From Plectrocnemia conspersa (lineage: Eukaryota > Arthropoda > Insecta > Trichoptera > Polycentropodidae), in the NCBI GenBank assembly GCA_009617715.1, contig VTFK01000157.1, positions 806,001 to 870,000 of the forward strand: a stretch of DNA of 64,000 nucleotides, in the 5' to 3' direction. This document shows positions 50,960-63,890 of this stretch, in pieces. Both the position numbers and the translations under genes were made by a program. The notes below the pieces were generated by a model. The model was not told the origin of the DNA. It saw only the letters and a program-made list of their open reading frames with translations, and did not search any database. The number at the start of each line of letters is the position of its first letter. Within the stretch, counting starts at the first letter, position 1.

Positions 50960-51335
50960 GTCTGCGTAAAGATTTCTAGTTGTGTCACGCTTTTTTGGAA
51001 CGTCTTAAAGCTCAGAATAGATAACTAAAAGACAGCGGCTTTGAGCCACGACAGCTTATTTTAATTTTGATTTATTAAAATGCGCTATTATTTAAAACTA
51101 ATTCGAGCTGCAAAGAAACATCTTTTGTTTATAAATTATAATATACATAATAATTTAAAATTAAGTATATAGACGTCACTGATTTACAGACTATAAAGTC
51201 CATTGGATAATACTTCAATTTATTCATAATGTTTAATGCACTTACTGAGTTGGTACAGATTTACCCCGTTGTAACGCATTGGATTCATCCCTATCCGGTT
51301 ACAACAAAATATTATATGAATAATTATTAGTGAGT
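50960..51335 (+). repeat. tRNA-derived SINE, copy C
   Basis: ggctttgagccacg at 51035 corresponds to the B-box region of copy B (ggttcgagcccc), with the B box mutated. aaaatgcgctattatt near 51079 and ctgagttggtacagatttaccc near 51245 match copy B. gttgtaacgcattgga near 51270 matches copy A. It ends near aataattatta. Confidence 0.6.
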
Positions 51336-52255
51336 CTAAAAATATAATTTTTAATCTTTCCTTAATCTTGATTAATAATATTTGAACGTTCTTTGCTGAG
51401 GAGATAAAAAAACACAAAGTTTTTAAATACCTCGTCCTTAACAAAACTCAAGTTTTAGTTATTTTATGCTTTAATTTTACATTACTTATTAAGTAAATTA
51501 CAATTATTTGTGATAGCGAACTCATCGTTGTTATTTTTATATTTGCTTGTTGTATTTTTCTAGCAGTGTTTATTTAACTCAGATTTATGTTATGACGGTT
51601 TGTGTTCTTTATTAAAATTTTCACCGTTTCCGCTGTTTAAAAAAATAAAGCTCATGTAAAAATAAAATGCATTAATACCAAAACATTGGTTAAAAATAAT
51701 TAAATCGTGAGTTAAATTTCAATATTATGCTGACGCGTTTATTTTTTTCAAGAAGGCAAAGTAATTTGTATTTTTAATTATCTATAAATTTGAGACAATT
51801 TTGAATCTGATAAAATTTATGTAATTACTTTTATTTTCGTTACCATATTTGCGTCTCTGAAGATCGTATTGAAATCTGCATATTAGACGTAGTTGGACCA
51901 GGGTTCGCGGTGTCTTCTTAGTCTTGGTTGATGCTCTGCGCAGCTCCACTTCGTGCGAGTTCGGATGAATCCATGAAGTTTTTAATTACTTTCCAAGACG
52001 GAAGTATATTCCGAATGAAAATACGTTATATACGCAATTCGCTGGTCGAGATAAAGGAGTTTTTTTGCCCTGAAAAAATACATAGATTTGTAATTTTAAC
52101 AGCTAAAGATTTAGCAACAGTGTAATGGGACAATTTATATTCCGGATAGCACATTCAATTGCCAATACAATAACATTATTTTATATTTCTAAAAGAACCG
52201 AACGACTGTTCTTTATCTATCTATCTAATTAATATGAATCTTCAGTCGTCATACA

Positions 52256-52269
52256 TGACGTATACGTCA
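52256..52269. promoter_or_regulatory. Perfect 14-bp palindrome
   Basis: tgacgtatacgtca is its own reverse complement and holds two TGACG half sites of the CREB/ATF type in inverted order. A similar catgacg half precedes it. The distance between halves is not the standard 8-bp CRE spacing, so binding is speculative. Confidence 0.3.
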
Positions 52270-54139
52270 GCATAAAATATGAAATCGTCAGAAAGTGTTA
52301 AAGGGGTATTTTAGTTGCAAAACTAATACTTTTAAAATTTATTCATGATGCTTTGCCTCACAATTGTCAGTTAATTTCAACAATAAATATTTTCGTAAAA
52401 GTACTTGTTTTATATTAGCATGAAAAAATGTAATAATACAGTGTATGTTATGTTTTTATAGGTTCGATTCTCTGAATTTGTTTTCTAATTATCTCATGTG
52501 ATGTATTTATTTCATTTTTATCGTTTTCAACATTCGTTGCTGTTTAAATTGCGGGGCTTCATCAAAAATATTTCTAGGAATCAGAAAATACATTATACAA
52601 TATTGATTCAAGCTGCCTCAAAATAAATTTGCTTTCATTCGTTGTAAATGGTTTTCTGAAAATGACAATACAAATCAACAATAGACGATCGCTTCAAGGG
52701 ATATTTAATTTGTTTACTGTATAATGGCAGATTGTATTGACTAACGTTTTTAACGGTTTGTTGCTTGCGCATGTATCAAATTGCACCGTCAATATTTCGA
52801 ACGCGTTTTTACAATATTATTTTATTTAATAATATAGATTCAGAAGCCAAAAATATAATTAACTGAAATCAGTTAAAGGAGTCGAAAGTCATCTTGCGTT
52901 AAATGAGCCGGAAAAGATTTTTGTAATACTTGGCTTACAGAGGATTCAATAAATGCTGCAAATTTTATTTTGAATTTTAGTAAATTTTTATTGTCATGCA
53001 GTAAGAGTATTAGGTTTGTAGTGAATTACTCACCAACAAAAGTAGAACTTAAGACACTAAAAAAATGCGAGCAATGATACATAAAATAATGACTTTAGGA
53101 AGTTCAAGATTTGAATTTATTTTGAAGAGTTACGAAGCCGGTTTTCTGAAACGCACAAATTTGTGCACACCGTACGCAATGAGTTAAAGCTTATTTTTGG
53201 ACTAATTATCAAGATGTCATAATTTCTTGATCTTTGAAAATGCACAAAAGTTTATAAAACAGGTGATAAATTGTGCTTAAAAATATTTAGGCCAATGGCA
53301 GTGTTGTAAAATTCTTCTAAATTATTCACAATTATTATCTTTAACCACTTTTAGCAAAATGTATACAAGCATCTGCACGAATTTCGTCCCACTCGTTCCA
53401 TTGTTACTAAGCTTCTATCTTTCATCAAAACAGTAATAAACACTCTTGAAGCAGAAATATAAGTAGATGTCCTATATATAGATTAGAGATAGCTTCTACA
53501 AAGTCATGAGTTAAAATTATAAATAAATTCTATATAAAATACAATGTATTGTATTGTTACAAACAATTTATATTGCCCTTTATTCAGACGTGTTTCAAAT
53601 ACCCATTCATAACAGCAGACTATACCATTATTAATGGTGGCTACCCATGAATTTGTTCTGACAAACAGGTGAGGTTTTTTATGATTATGAACTATTCTTG
53701 TTTATTATTCAATAAAGCTGCTGGTTAACAATTTTAATTTGGGCGGCTCTCAGAAATCAATACAAAAAGGACTTCTTTAAGGATTCTACTTTTTTAGCTC
53801 GCTACGACTTCCGGAAACTTTTGTACTCGACACCGGCACTAATCAAAGACATTTTTTGTAAAGATGTATCATGTTATCTTTTGCACTAATAAATATATGC
53901 GTTATAATACAGATCCACCAAGTGTCTCATTGACTATCAAAGTCACACTTACTCGTTTCTAAAACCGAATAATTATTAACTTTTTTGTGTATTTTACCAA
54001 AACTGTTGAAATTCTTATTCTAATATGTGACTGTCGAGTTAAAAATAAAAATATTTGTACTTTATTCGATATGTTTTCGAATGACTTTTCCACAATACAT
54101 ATTAACTTACGAGTATGATAAATTTCATACTTTTCCCGA

Positions 54140-54420
54140 GAAAATTACCCCAGAGTGTTTTGTAACAGCCACCGGCAATTTTTCACAGACACAATGTTCA
54201 AGGAGCGGGCAAAACGAGGGGCTTAGTCCCCGAAACGGTGGACATTTTTTACGATAATTGTTCATTTTCCGGCTTCACCGTTATTGATGGCCATGGTTAG
54301 CCACTTTATCGTCCGGGTCAAATGTTAAATCGACCATGGCCACCAAGTGTTCCCAGGTGTGATGCCCAGCAGTTAAATTATACCAAATCGGCCAAATACA
54401 AAGTGCCAATGAAATTTACG
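54140..54420. other. GC-richer noncoding island with an inverted pair
   Basis: tggccatggt (54288-54297) pairs perfectly with accatggcca (54333-54342) 35 bases later, and each unit contains the palindrome GGCCATGG-like core. Other parts are agccaccggcaa near 54168 and gaggggcttagtccccgaa near 54215, which can fold (ggggcttagtcccc). No frame is convincing as an exon. Confidence 0.4.
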
Positions 54421-57400
54421 TATTTTTTTCTATTCAAAAGATTGTTTGGTGGAGTAGGAAAAATGATACACGTTTCGGTGTTTTACTACCGCGACGCTAG
54501 GATGGCGAAAGAGTCGATTTACATAGATTTTATCAAAATATTTCAGGAGTCGCTCTGCGTGCGCGTGTGTTTTTTTATATGTGCGAATTTTCTTTGAATA
54601 ATATTATCATATTTTTTTACGTCGTACCTTTTTCACACCTCCATTCATTACAGTCGTGTTATATTTCGCTCATGAACTTTTAACATAAAATAAATACACA
54701 CCATAAAAATATTATTATAAATCAGTGATAAAAATTCATTGCCCTAAAATCAATATATTAGAAAAAAAGTATAATCGGAAAATGTGATTTAATAACGCAT
54801 AACTCGTTTATGGGTATAGTGAGCTATTTTTCATTTACTTTTAACGCTCACAAAGAACAGTAAAGCTTTGTTGACTCTCTCAATATAAAATTCATATCGA
54901 CAAATATGCTAGGTGAATATAAATATAGGAGCACTGGGAAAATTTATAGACACAAACGTAATAAAAATTTAAAAAGCGAACATGTACATTTTATAACCAT
55001 AATTATGTATTTAAGCTTTAGTAATTGTAGAATTTTAATACATTTTTTTACTTAGCAAGCAAAAGACATGCAGTAGTATAGTAATGAGGCGACACAATAA
55101 AAAATATATTATATTTACTGCAGGACGTCAACGAATATGAGGTACATGTCGTTATATAAAAATGGTATCTCCGTATTAAATAGCTGACAGACAATGACAG
55201 TTAATACACGTTATGATTAATTCATATTGTAATTAATTATTCTCTCATTAAATTAAAACCAACGTTCAATGTGAGTTCAATTGGCAAAAAAAAATCCATA
55301 ATACATCCCAATGAAAAGCGAAAAAAGGTGACACATGATTGCAAATAGCAGATCTTATATAGGTAATATAAATATGATTTTATAAGCTAACCCTACTCTC
55401 TTTATCCAAAACTTATTTAAAATTACAGAAATATTTAAGAAAACATTGTCTTTATGCAATGTTTGGCTTGTTAAATTTGTGTTAATTGACACACAAAATT
55501 TAATTTTTCTTAAATTAAAAAGTTGAGAAATATTAATAAATGATTGCAAATAGTAAGCAAGAAGTCATAAATACGATAATATGATTTTATATACAAACGC
55601 TACTTTCCTTAAATAGAAACAGTCCTATCTTGCAAATACTAAAAAAAAAAAAAAAAACATTCTACTAGTTGTTTTTGCGCTCATATCAACTATAAAACAC
55701 AAAATAATCACACGACTTCTTTCCGGTATTATGACAATCCTTAAACGTTATACAGCAATAAATAATATGAATCTTTAACGTATAATAGATAATATTTTTG
55801 TAATTTGAAATTTCTACACATATGCAAGCTTTTGATGTTGATATCAGTAGCGACATATTTTCATTAGCTGATAAATGCTTTGTGGCTTGTTGTTAATCCG
55901 GATTTTGGGAAATTTCACTTATGCCTTTTATCGTATAATACATGTGTGTTGCGTCTGAACGAGATTATTCACAACAAAATATATTACGCTGTATCACGGA
56001 TACACGTTTAGTATAAAAATATTAATAAAAACAAAATTGAACGCAAAAAAAAACAATCCGATAAGATTTCACGCGCGTTACGTGGTTTTGGCATTTATAA
56101 AAAACTACTATGTGTTTGAGAAAAATAGGTTACATTTATTCACCTTTATGTGTGTTACATTATAAGTAAAATCTAGTAGAATGCAACTATTTTATGATGA
56201 ATAAAATTCAATCAACATGATAATGCTGACACAGTCATATTTTATGTTTTACGACTATCTCTATTTATAACACTCGTTTTAAAAAACTTGACAACTCTGT
56301 CACATCAGCCCTTCAAAACTTCGGCCATACTTAATCATCGTGATTAGGAAGTGAACGTTTTTTTTCTGCTATAGAAATTCGACAACGTCCAAAGAGGACC
56401 TGCCATATAAATTACATCTAATCAGAAAAACGGATGACATAATCTAGGGAGCTTTTTTTTACGGAAAGCGTAAATTTCTACGAAATAATGTATATATTTT
56501 TTTGTAACTCTGTGTGTGCAATTTTATAAAGTAACTTTTCAGACTTGTGATTACTAATGGATCGTTGCGTGTGTGGGAAGCTTTAGGTGATTCATTTGAA
56601 TACAAAGCGGTGAAAAGTAAAGCGCTTACCGCAACTCATTTGTATAATGTTATTCGATGAAAATTTAATAAAATAACTCGTGTTTTCACGGTTGAATTAG
56701 CTTTGGAAACGTTTTAATTAAACATTATATTAGATATTTAATAGGCTAAATTTTTTTACCAAGAAAAAATTATGTTATTATTTAAAGAAGAGACTCACTA
56801 CATGATATTTTTATTTTTTCTTTCCCCCAAGTACCTAGTTGTTGCGAAAAAATTGATTATATAAATTGCTTGTTTTCTTAAAATATAGATTGCATTTTAA
56901 ATATAAAATAATTTATACACTGGCTAACAGAAAATTTGTAAAAAAATAAATTTTAATCGAGTTTAATCCCAGCGAAATAATATAATATAACTTTGTGCCA
57001 GATGTAGCCGTAAAAATATAAAATCGACTGAAACATAAAAAACTCTCCTGGCACTGGGTGGAAAAATTATGCAGATTTATGTGTGCAAAAGGATATTTTA
57101 CTTATATTTGTTATTAAATGTGCTATAGAATTTGTTTGAACTTTATATTTTTTTTTCTGTGAATTTTATTACTGGAAAAATAATTAATTTATCAGTCGCT
57201 ACTTTGAAAAAAAGCGGATAAGTTCATTAAATAGCCAAGATATTCACAAGTCATTTTTATAAATGTATTTTATTAAAAATTAAATATTGTTATAAAAACG
57301 GCGCTAGGGTCTCATTGTGGTAATCGAAAAATCTGAAATCTTATTTGCTACTTGAAATTCTATTTATTAGATAGCATTCATATTGGAAATTAAACCCAAT

Positions 57401-57849
57401 AATTTACACAATAAAATATTTCATCTAAGAAAGCGTAAAAACTATGAATACTAATTAAATTGACAATAATTTATTATTTTAAACTCAAAATCATATAATA
57501 TTTTTAATAAAAATTATAAAATCACTATTGCACGTAAGCTGCAATTGAATACTTTATTTTTGTATCCTATGAATCCTTTTAAAATTTAGATCGATATTTT
57601 AAAATTGACAAACGACAAATTTTAAAGAGAGGATATAAAAACTGCATGATTTATTATTTAACAAAATAAAATAATTGTAAAATCTTTTCCATATATCTGA
57701 TTTTATTATATATTATATGACCATTATTCTCTGATACAAAATTGTTTTTTTTAATTATTTTTAGACATTTTACAGTGATGCTTTCGGTGATATATAAAAT
57801 AATATTTTCTTGAGACGCTTTGATTTACAATCTCACTGCTCTGGCCATT

Positions 57850-58230
57850 GGATTAAACGAAAATTCCTGACTTAATAGAATTCTTCGTGATAAAAAGAAT
57901 ATCAAGCGTCTACTTAAAAGCGGAATTCTTCTTTGAAATATTATCAGACAATTTTCCAGTAATAATAACTGTAGGAACGCAAGTTTTAACAAAACGACAA
58001 TCCTTACAAGCAGAAGAAAAAGAAACTGGCACTTATTTAAGGACCTGCTAGAAAAATAACACCAAACAGTGTGTTCCCTTTAAAAGTAAAGAATATTTTG
58101 ATCAAGCAGTTTCTAACAGGACTACCAGCACTTTTCTGACAGTACAGATTCAGATACAGTGTCTTCTTATCTCCAAGATAACCTCAACAAAATAATGCGT
58201 ATTTTGAAAATAAAATCAAATGAACTAAAT
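57850..58230 (+). pseudogene. Jockey-type LINE fossil, endonuclease end and linker
   Basis: The plus strand reads ILSDNFPVIITVGTQVLTKR near 57937-57995, the end of the APE-type endonuclease, where the family has SSDHxPVxxT; the catalytic His has become Asn. In a shifted frame RRKRNWHLFKDLLEK follows, then SKEYFDQAV, the linker that leads to RT. Stops and frameshifts break it, and RT is not present. The endonuclease would nick target DNA for reverse transcription. The neighbouring fossil at 60040-61310 is of the same kind but starts further upstream in the protein, so it is a separate copy. Confidence 0.75.
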
Positions 58231-58239
58231 TCTGTTTAT

Positions 58240-60030
58240 ATTACGTTTACCATAAAAAAGAAAACATGTCATCCGGTCCGATTTAATAAAGCAATAATTC
58301 CATAATCATATAATGGTTCATTCCTATGAATATTGGACTTAAATATATATTTGTAACAAACACTTTCACACAGAAACGAAAACTAAATTAATGCATTATG
58401 ATTTTTTTTAATATCCATGCAATATAATATAGACACATTTCAAATCTCAGATTTCGAGATGGTGTTACTTCTGAAATTTCAGTTAAATTTTTATTACATG
58501 CTATAAAAATACATGTATTCATATATTGTAATGAAATGTACATAAAACTTTTTTTTTCCCTTTAATATATCTACAAATTACGTATATTTTATAAAGCACA
58601 TCCTAATTTCATCCCAATGGGACAACAAAATTCTCGAGTCTCCCGTCTACGTATGTTTCTTGTACGTGATTTGCTCTTTTCGCGTTTCCAGAGATAATCA
58701 AAAGTTACCGAAAATATTATTAATAAATTTTAAATATAAGTCACTTGAATAAATCACATATTAATGTCCAAGCTAAATACAATTATAGTACTTACTTTAC
58801 ATTGTGAAAATAAACATCACGCAAAATCCAAATAAAAAAACATTTCAAATAGGAAATGTAAGTTAATTCTGCTTCCGTTCATAACTACCTATAACCGTAT
58901 AAAATGCGTGGTTATTCGAGCAACCATTTTGCGTGTTTTCCACCGGAATCCCATTACCAACTATGTGGAAAAATGTACACAAGTAAAATATATATATATA
59001 TATATATACTTACAAACAGTTAACATAAAATTTTCGATTAACCTCCCACATGTGATCAAAGACGAAATAGATTTGTTAGAATTACATACACGGTTACTTT
59101 GCGGTAATAGGTGTATGATGTTTGATATTATCATAAAACCGAGTTGTGGTGGGCATGTCAACTCATTAATGCGGATCCAATTTCAATTTGCTCCTGGCAA
59201 TTGTGACTCAAATGATTGCTTATCGATTAAACACTTGAGGTCCGTTCAGGGCCATTAACTCTAATTGAATTTTGTGTAATATTAAATGCTACACACCTAA
59301 TAGAATAGCGTATCTATAGTAAACGAAGCACTATTAAAATAAACTAATTCTAGGATATTCAAAAAATATTTTTTTAATAAATAAAATTTTGTCTTTTGTT
59401 ATGATTTCTTTTGTTCGCTTTATAAACAGAAACTGTTGTTAATAACGTTTAAAAAATCTAATAAAATAAAATCGTATTATTATTTAATATTACAGTAATA
59501 ATAAAAAATAAGGCGAAACATATGAATCGATTTGTTATTCTATGTTTTAAAATAAAACACTTGAAAATAAAAACGGACCGAAAAGCTTTTTTTATTAAAG
59601 CCGAATCGATATTTGTGTTTCAGAAGCCGAAACTTTCCTAAGTACAATATGTTGTAATACAAAATAATTTTAATTTATGTATGTATATGAATCTGGGAAC
59701 AGACAGGAACATACATACAATTTATATAGGAACTCTCCAATTGAGCTCTTAAATTGACTATCAATACACATAATAAATAAAAAAAGATTTTTACACCTTT
59801 CCTAAACTGTTAAAGCATAGATTTGTCCAGTTAAGACAAACAACTATTTACTGGCGACATTGTAAATTATTCACTTTAGCTGGTCGTAATAAAGATTATG
59901 GACTGAAATGCTAATATAAATTAACACATTTTTAATAGAAGTTGTAGAACTGTAATAATAATATTATATACATACTTAAATAAAAATTCAGCATGTCATT
60001 TAATTAAAAAAAAAAGTTGTTGCTATTTAT
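58240..60030. other. Noncoding stretch with one island
   Basis: AT-rich, except for a balanced patch at 59040-59270 that follows the TA repeat and has an open frame with no recognised domain. A second short balanced patch lies at 58605-58700. Confidence 0.45.
58987..59009. repeat. TA microsatellite
   Basis: About eleven TA units without interruption. Confidence 0.9.
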
Positions 60031-60039
60031 ATGATATGG

Positions 60040-61310
60040 GGAAGAAACAAAAACATTTGTAAAATCTGAACAGATAGATATTATACTGATCTCTGAAACC
60101 TACTTTACCGACAAAAGCTATTTAAGAATACAAATCATTCTATATATCATACGGTACTGCTCACAAAGGTTCGGCTATCATAGTTAAAAATTCAATAAAA
60201 CAATACGAACCAGAAAAATATGATAGTGAACACATTCAAGCCACTAGAATAAAATAGAAGATTAGGCTGGACTCATAACTATCACAGCTGTTTTTAGTTC
60301 AACAATATATTTAAGTATATAAAATTATATAGCACTGTTGGAAACCAATTTGTAGCAGGATGTGATTAATGCGAAACACACACAATGGGGCTCAAAAACA
60401 AAACACCAAAAAGAAGACAACTACTGAAAGTTATGGAAACTTGCAACCTCACTTATCTTTCTACTGGGCAATCTACATATTGGCCCTCTGATAGAAGAAG
60501 TCTGGACCTTATCGACTTCTGCGTTATAAAAGGAATTTTAGAAAATTATCTTAAAGTGGAATCTTCGTTAGACCAATCTTTAGATCATTATTCGATCATA
60601 ATTACCGTGTGTACAAAAGTAATAAATAAGACAAAACATTTGATATATCATTAAAAACAGAGGTAGATATAGAAATTGCAAACAAACACCTTTATCGAAA
60701 ATATACATAAAGCAGCGTTACAAGCAACTCCTTAACTCATTGATTATACATACAAATAAAATTTTCCGATTATAATAAAGCAAATGATCGATGAAAGAAA
60801 ATGGCAAATATTCTATAGAAAAATATTTATCTGCGACGGAATCTACAGACTGCTTTCGAAAGCGACAAAAAAACAAAGCAAAACAAACTGATCTAAAATA
60901 GTGAAGGCAATTGGGCAAGAAGTGATTGCAAAACATCTATAAACTGTTTTTAAACCACGCTATCTGGCTCCCCAGACTTTAACCATAAAATAAGTGTACG
61001 AATATTTTCGAAACACCTTTTCAACTTAGTCCACAAATAATATTTAAAGTTCAAGAAATAAAAACAGCCATAATGAAGGATCTAAACTAAAAAAAAACAC
61101 CAGGATATAATCTAATTACATGTCAATTATTAAAGAAAGTGCCAGAAAAAAGCATGAAATTTATCACATGTATATTTAGTGTACTGCCTTGATCAAACCT
61201 GACCAAAACCAGGAAAGGATACCGACAAACCAGTGTCCTACAGATCAATTAGTCTGCTCCAAATCTTATCAAAAGTATTCGAAAAACTATTTTTTTTAAT
61301 AATGAAATCA
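60040..61310 (+). pseudogene. Jockey-type LINE fossil, endonuclease to start of RT
   Basis: Read across frames on the plus strand, the element runs in family order. IDIILISETYFTD (near 60078-60116) holds the ISE catalytic Glu block of the APE endonuclease. A degraded GTAHKGSAIIVKNSI follows near 60155-60196. Next is an uninterrupted 89-codon frame (60385-60651) with PKRRQLLKV, STGQSTYWPSD and LDLIDFCVIKGI, ending at a DQSLDHYSIIITV block with the catalytic His region. Then comes a linker (VFKPRYLAPQT near 60950) and AIMKDLN..KKTPGYNLITCQLLKKVPE near 61070-61145. It ends at SYRSISLLQILSKVFEKLF near 61238-61295, the start of the RT palm. The rest of RT is missing. Stops and shifts are many, so the copy is dead. 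Confidence 0.9.
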
Positions 61311-61314
61311 ATAG

Positions 61315-62715
61315 TAAAGTAAAAAAACGTATATAAATTACAGTAGCAGAATATTTTGTCGAAATTATAAATCGTAAAGAATAATAATTATTACGTTTCA
61401 GTTAAAATAATACTATTTAATTAAAAACAAACCACGCCTGGATAATACCGCATAGAGCGTATATCAGTGTTACGACTTTCCCTAGATGTAGCTCCTTTGA
61501 GATACCATACACTTCATTATGGCAAGTTTATTTAAAGTTGATGACGGTCCTACATACAACAAGAGAAATGAAGACATTTATCTTCGCTATTATGGTAGCA
61601 AAGTTGATGGTTACATTACCCATAATTTCACATGCCCAATTCGTGTGTAGTACGTGTATTTTGCTTTTGACATGGTTATATAACACATATAATGTTATAA
61701 GATAATATATTTTTGTATTATATAAAGGTTTCAATTTAATTAATCACATTTATATTGTTATATATATTTTTAATATATAGTACCGATAATGGCTTTATAA
61801 CGAGCGCCATCAATAAAAGATACGTTGCGTGGGCTGCAAATAGAAACGAGAAACATCCTGTGGGATTATTTTTAGTACGAATTTAATTAACGATGCTAAC
61901 TTTTTGCAAAAATCTCGGCGTTCTTTTTGCCTTCCGTTGGTATTTTGTTTTTCCAGTCCATTTGGCAATATTATTATAGGGAAATACGTATACGTAAAAG
62001 CACATAGCTGTGACGCAATATATCTATCGGCAGGGCTGAATAACTGATATAACTGACTGTTTTTTATCCTCTATCTTATCAGAAATATATATTTTTATTA
62101 CTTTTATATATTGATATATTCGCTAAAAAATATAAGACTCGTAGAGGAAATGTAAAATATGCTACATATTATTATTTTAATTAAAATTTACATTTACTTT
62201 AAATACGGTTGACAAAATATTTTATTCAAAGAAATAAACGTTTAATGAACAATGCTGTTCGAACATTTTATTAAAATAATATGAATTTGTAATATAATAC
62301 AATGTGGTTTGTGGGTATACTTAAATGTGAAAATTACTCGCAGACTCTCAAACACACACAGCATAAATTTACAACCTTCTTAAATTTAGTTTTTAATATA
62401 TAAGCTTATATTATCATCAAATATATTTATATGTGTTGGGATATACGAATATATTTTTCATTACGGATATTTTTATTTTGTGAATTATTAAATATAAAAA
62501 CTAAAAGTATATCTTTCTTGGCACACGTAATTGAAACTAGCTCCAAGCAATTAAAGTTGCGCGCTGAAATATTGACGCGTGCTTCAAATTTCAGCCATCA
62601 AATATTAGCTTTACGAACGTCTTATTAAATTAATATATGCAATCGATGATTTGGAAAAAAAAATTCAAAATTAAAATTTCAGAAAATTTTAGTGTGCGAA
62701 TAAATAAAAAAATAC
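61315..62715. other. Noncoding stretch with an island at 61780-61990
   Basis: AT-rich except for a balanced patch that includes gcgccatcaataaaag near 61804. That AT core after CATCA recalls Hox/Pbx-type sites, but a single match is weak. No exon seen. Confidence 0.4.
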
Positions 62716-62719
62716 AATT

Positions 62720-62890
62720 TTAAACACTCGTTTCGACCCTCCCGGGACGCGGGTTTTGTTAAAACCCATGTTATATAGAATACATTAAATTGTTTTTTTT
62801 TTTTGCAAGCCCTTTTGACCTTGGGGGGCCCTAGACCCCCTAAGAAGAGCCTCCGTTTCCTGAGTGTCTACCGGTAGACTAAATTTGTGC
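62720..62890. other. GC-rich island with palindrome and nuclear-receptor-like half site
   Basis: gtctaccggtagac at 62866-62879 is a perfect palindrome. ccctcccgggacgcgggtt lies near 62737. ggggggccctagaccccc near 62823 can fold. On the minus strand ccaaggtca (62816-62824) matches the FTZ-F1/ERR type of monomer site. No open frame supports a gene. Short size and many self-complementary parts could also fit a small repeat. Confidence 0.4.
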
Positions 62891-62899
62891 TATTCACAT

Positions 62900-63415
62900 A
62901 GAAATTTTATTAACCGTATAAATCGCTGTGAGTGTTTGGCGTTCTTTGTGGCTTGATTTTCATTATTCTTCACGGGAATTTTGATAATATGCAAATTATA
63001 CGTATGGAGGATATCAAATATGAAATTTCAATTAATCGCGTAGCGAATAATGCTTAATATTTCATCACAAGTGTGCGAATGTATAATATCAGATTGTGAT
63101 ATATACGGTTTAATTAACTTTAATTAATTTATTAAAGTTACATACAAATTAAAGTTCATAATTTTTGGCATAAAAGCTAATACGCTTATTTTAATTAGAT
63201 AAACCCGAACTTCCTTGTATACGATCTTCGAAACCTTACATATTTATCCTGACATAAAAATCATTGAAATGTTGAAAAGGCTCACCCTATAATATCGCTT
63301 AACGCTTATTTCAAAAACTGGTGTGCGTCGTCAATTTATGTTACGTTTTTTTTTTTCAACAATTTTATTTCAAATGTTATAGAAATGAATATCGTTAAGA
63401 CCAAAAATATAATTA
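62900..63415. other. AT-rich noncoding stretch
   Basis: Nothing recognised besides a poly(T) run near 63345-63356. Confidence 0.5.
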
Positions 63416-63439
63416 TTTAAGAATAGTTAAAAACTACGA

Positions 63440-63890
63440 ATAACTGAGAACCTTATGCACGATTAATGGCGAGACGTTTTCTCCAAGCGGTGGTGGAGAA
63501 GCTGGCGCAGGGATGATATCCATGGACGATCCTCAGAGTTCTTGTTAAGAGGCAGTTGCTAATGCTGCGATGATCGTGTTCGGGAGTCTCAGGTTGTATC
63601 TTTGCGTCTGTCAGTGGGGACGCATCTGCCAGTTGGGAGGCTGCTGGTGACTTGTGACTGCCTTCTCCTCATCGGAGTCCGGAATTATGTATCCAAGGCT
63701 ACAAGGCTTGCCAAACAATCGCAGTTATACAGCGATCATCCAGCCAATCGATGCAGTCGCTTCTTAAAGCGACGAAATAGGTCTACGCCTTTAGAAAACG
63801 ACGTTCGCTCGTCTAATATAGTATTGTATTGCAATGGGAATGTTAAGTCCGGTGATTTATGATATCCGTGACCATTTCGCCATAAAAGAA
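63440..63890 (-). mobile_element. LTR of an LTR retrotransposon, family A, copy 2
   Basis: The segment 63655-63780 matches the reverse complement of the family-A LTR at 26.9-27.7 kb. It shares tgccttctcctcatcggagt (63659), a gap, then ccagccaatcg and agtcgcttc (63739-63760). The TATA region of copy 1 corresponds to the attatgta at about 63684-63691 here, now degraded. The upstream start probably lies near 63880 (tggcgaaatggtcacgg on the minus strand). The open frame inside is a shadow. The orientation is opposite to copy 1, so the two do not bound one element. Confidence 0.6.

Larger units (their letters stand above)
51340..57840. other. Noncoding stretch with small islands
   Basis: AT-rich. 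The islands at 51840-52060 and 54140-54420 and the palindrome at 52256-52269 are the only structure seen. A poly(A) run lies at about 55641-55658. No exon is recognised. Confidence 0.45.

Noticed and set aside
53630..53680. caggtgagg, like a splice donor
   Set aside because: No open frame or acceptor around it.
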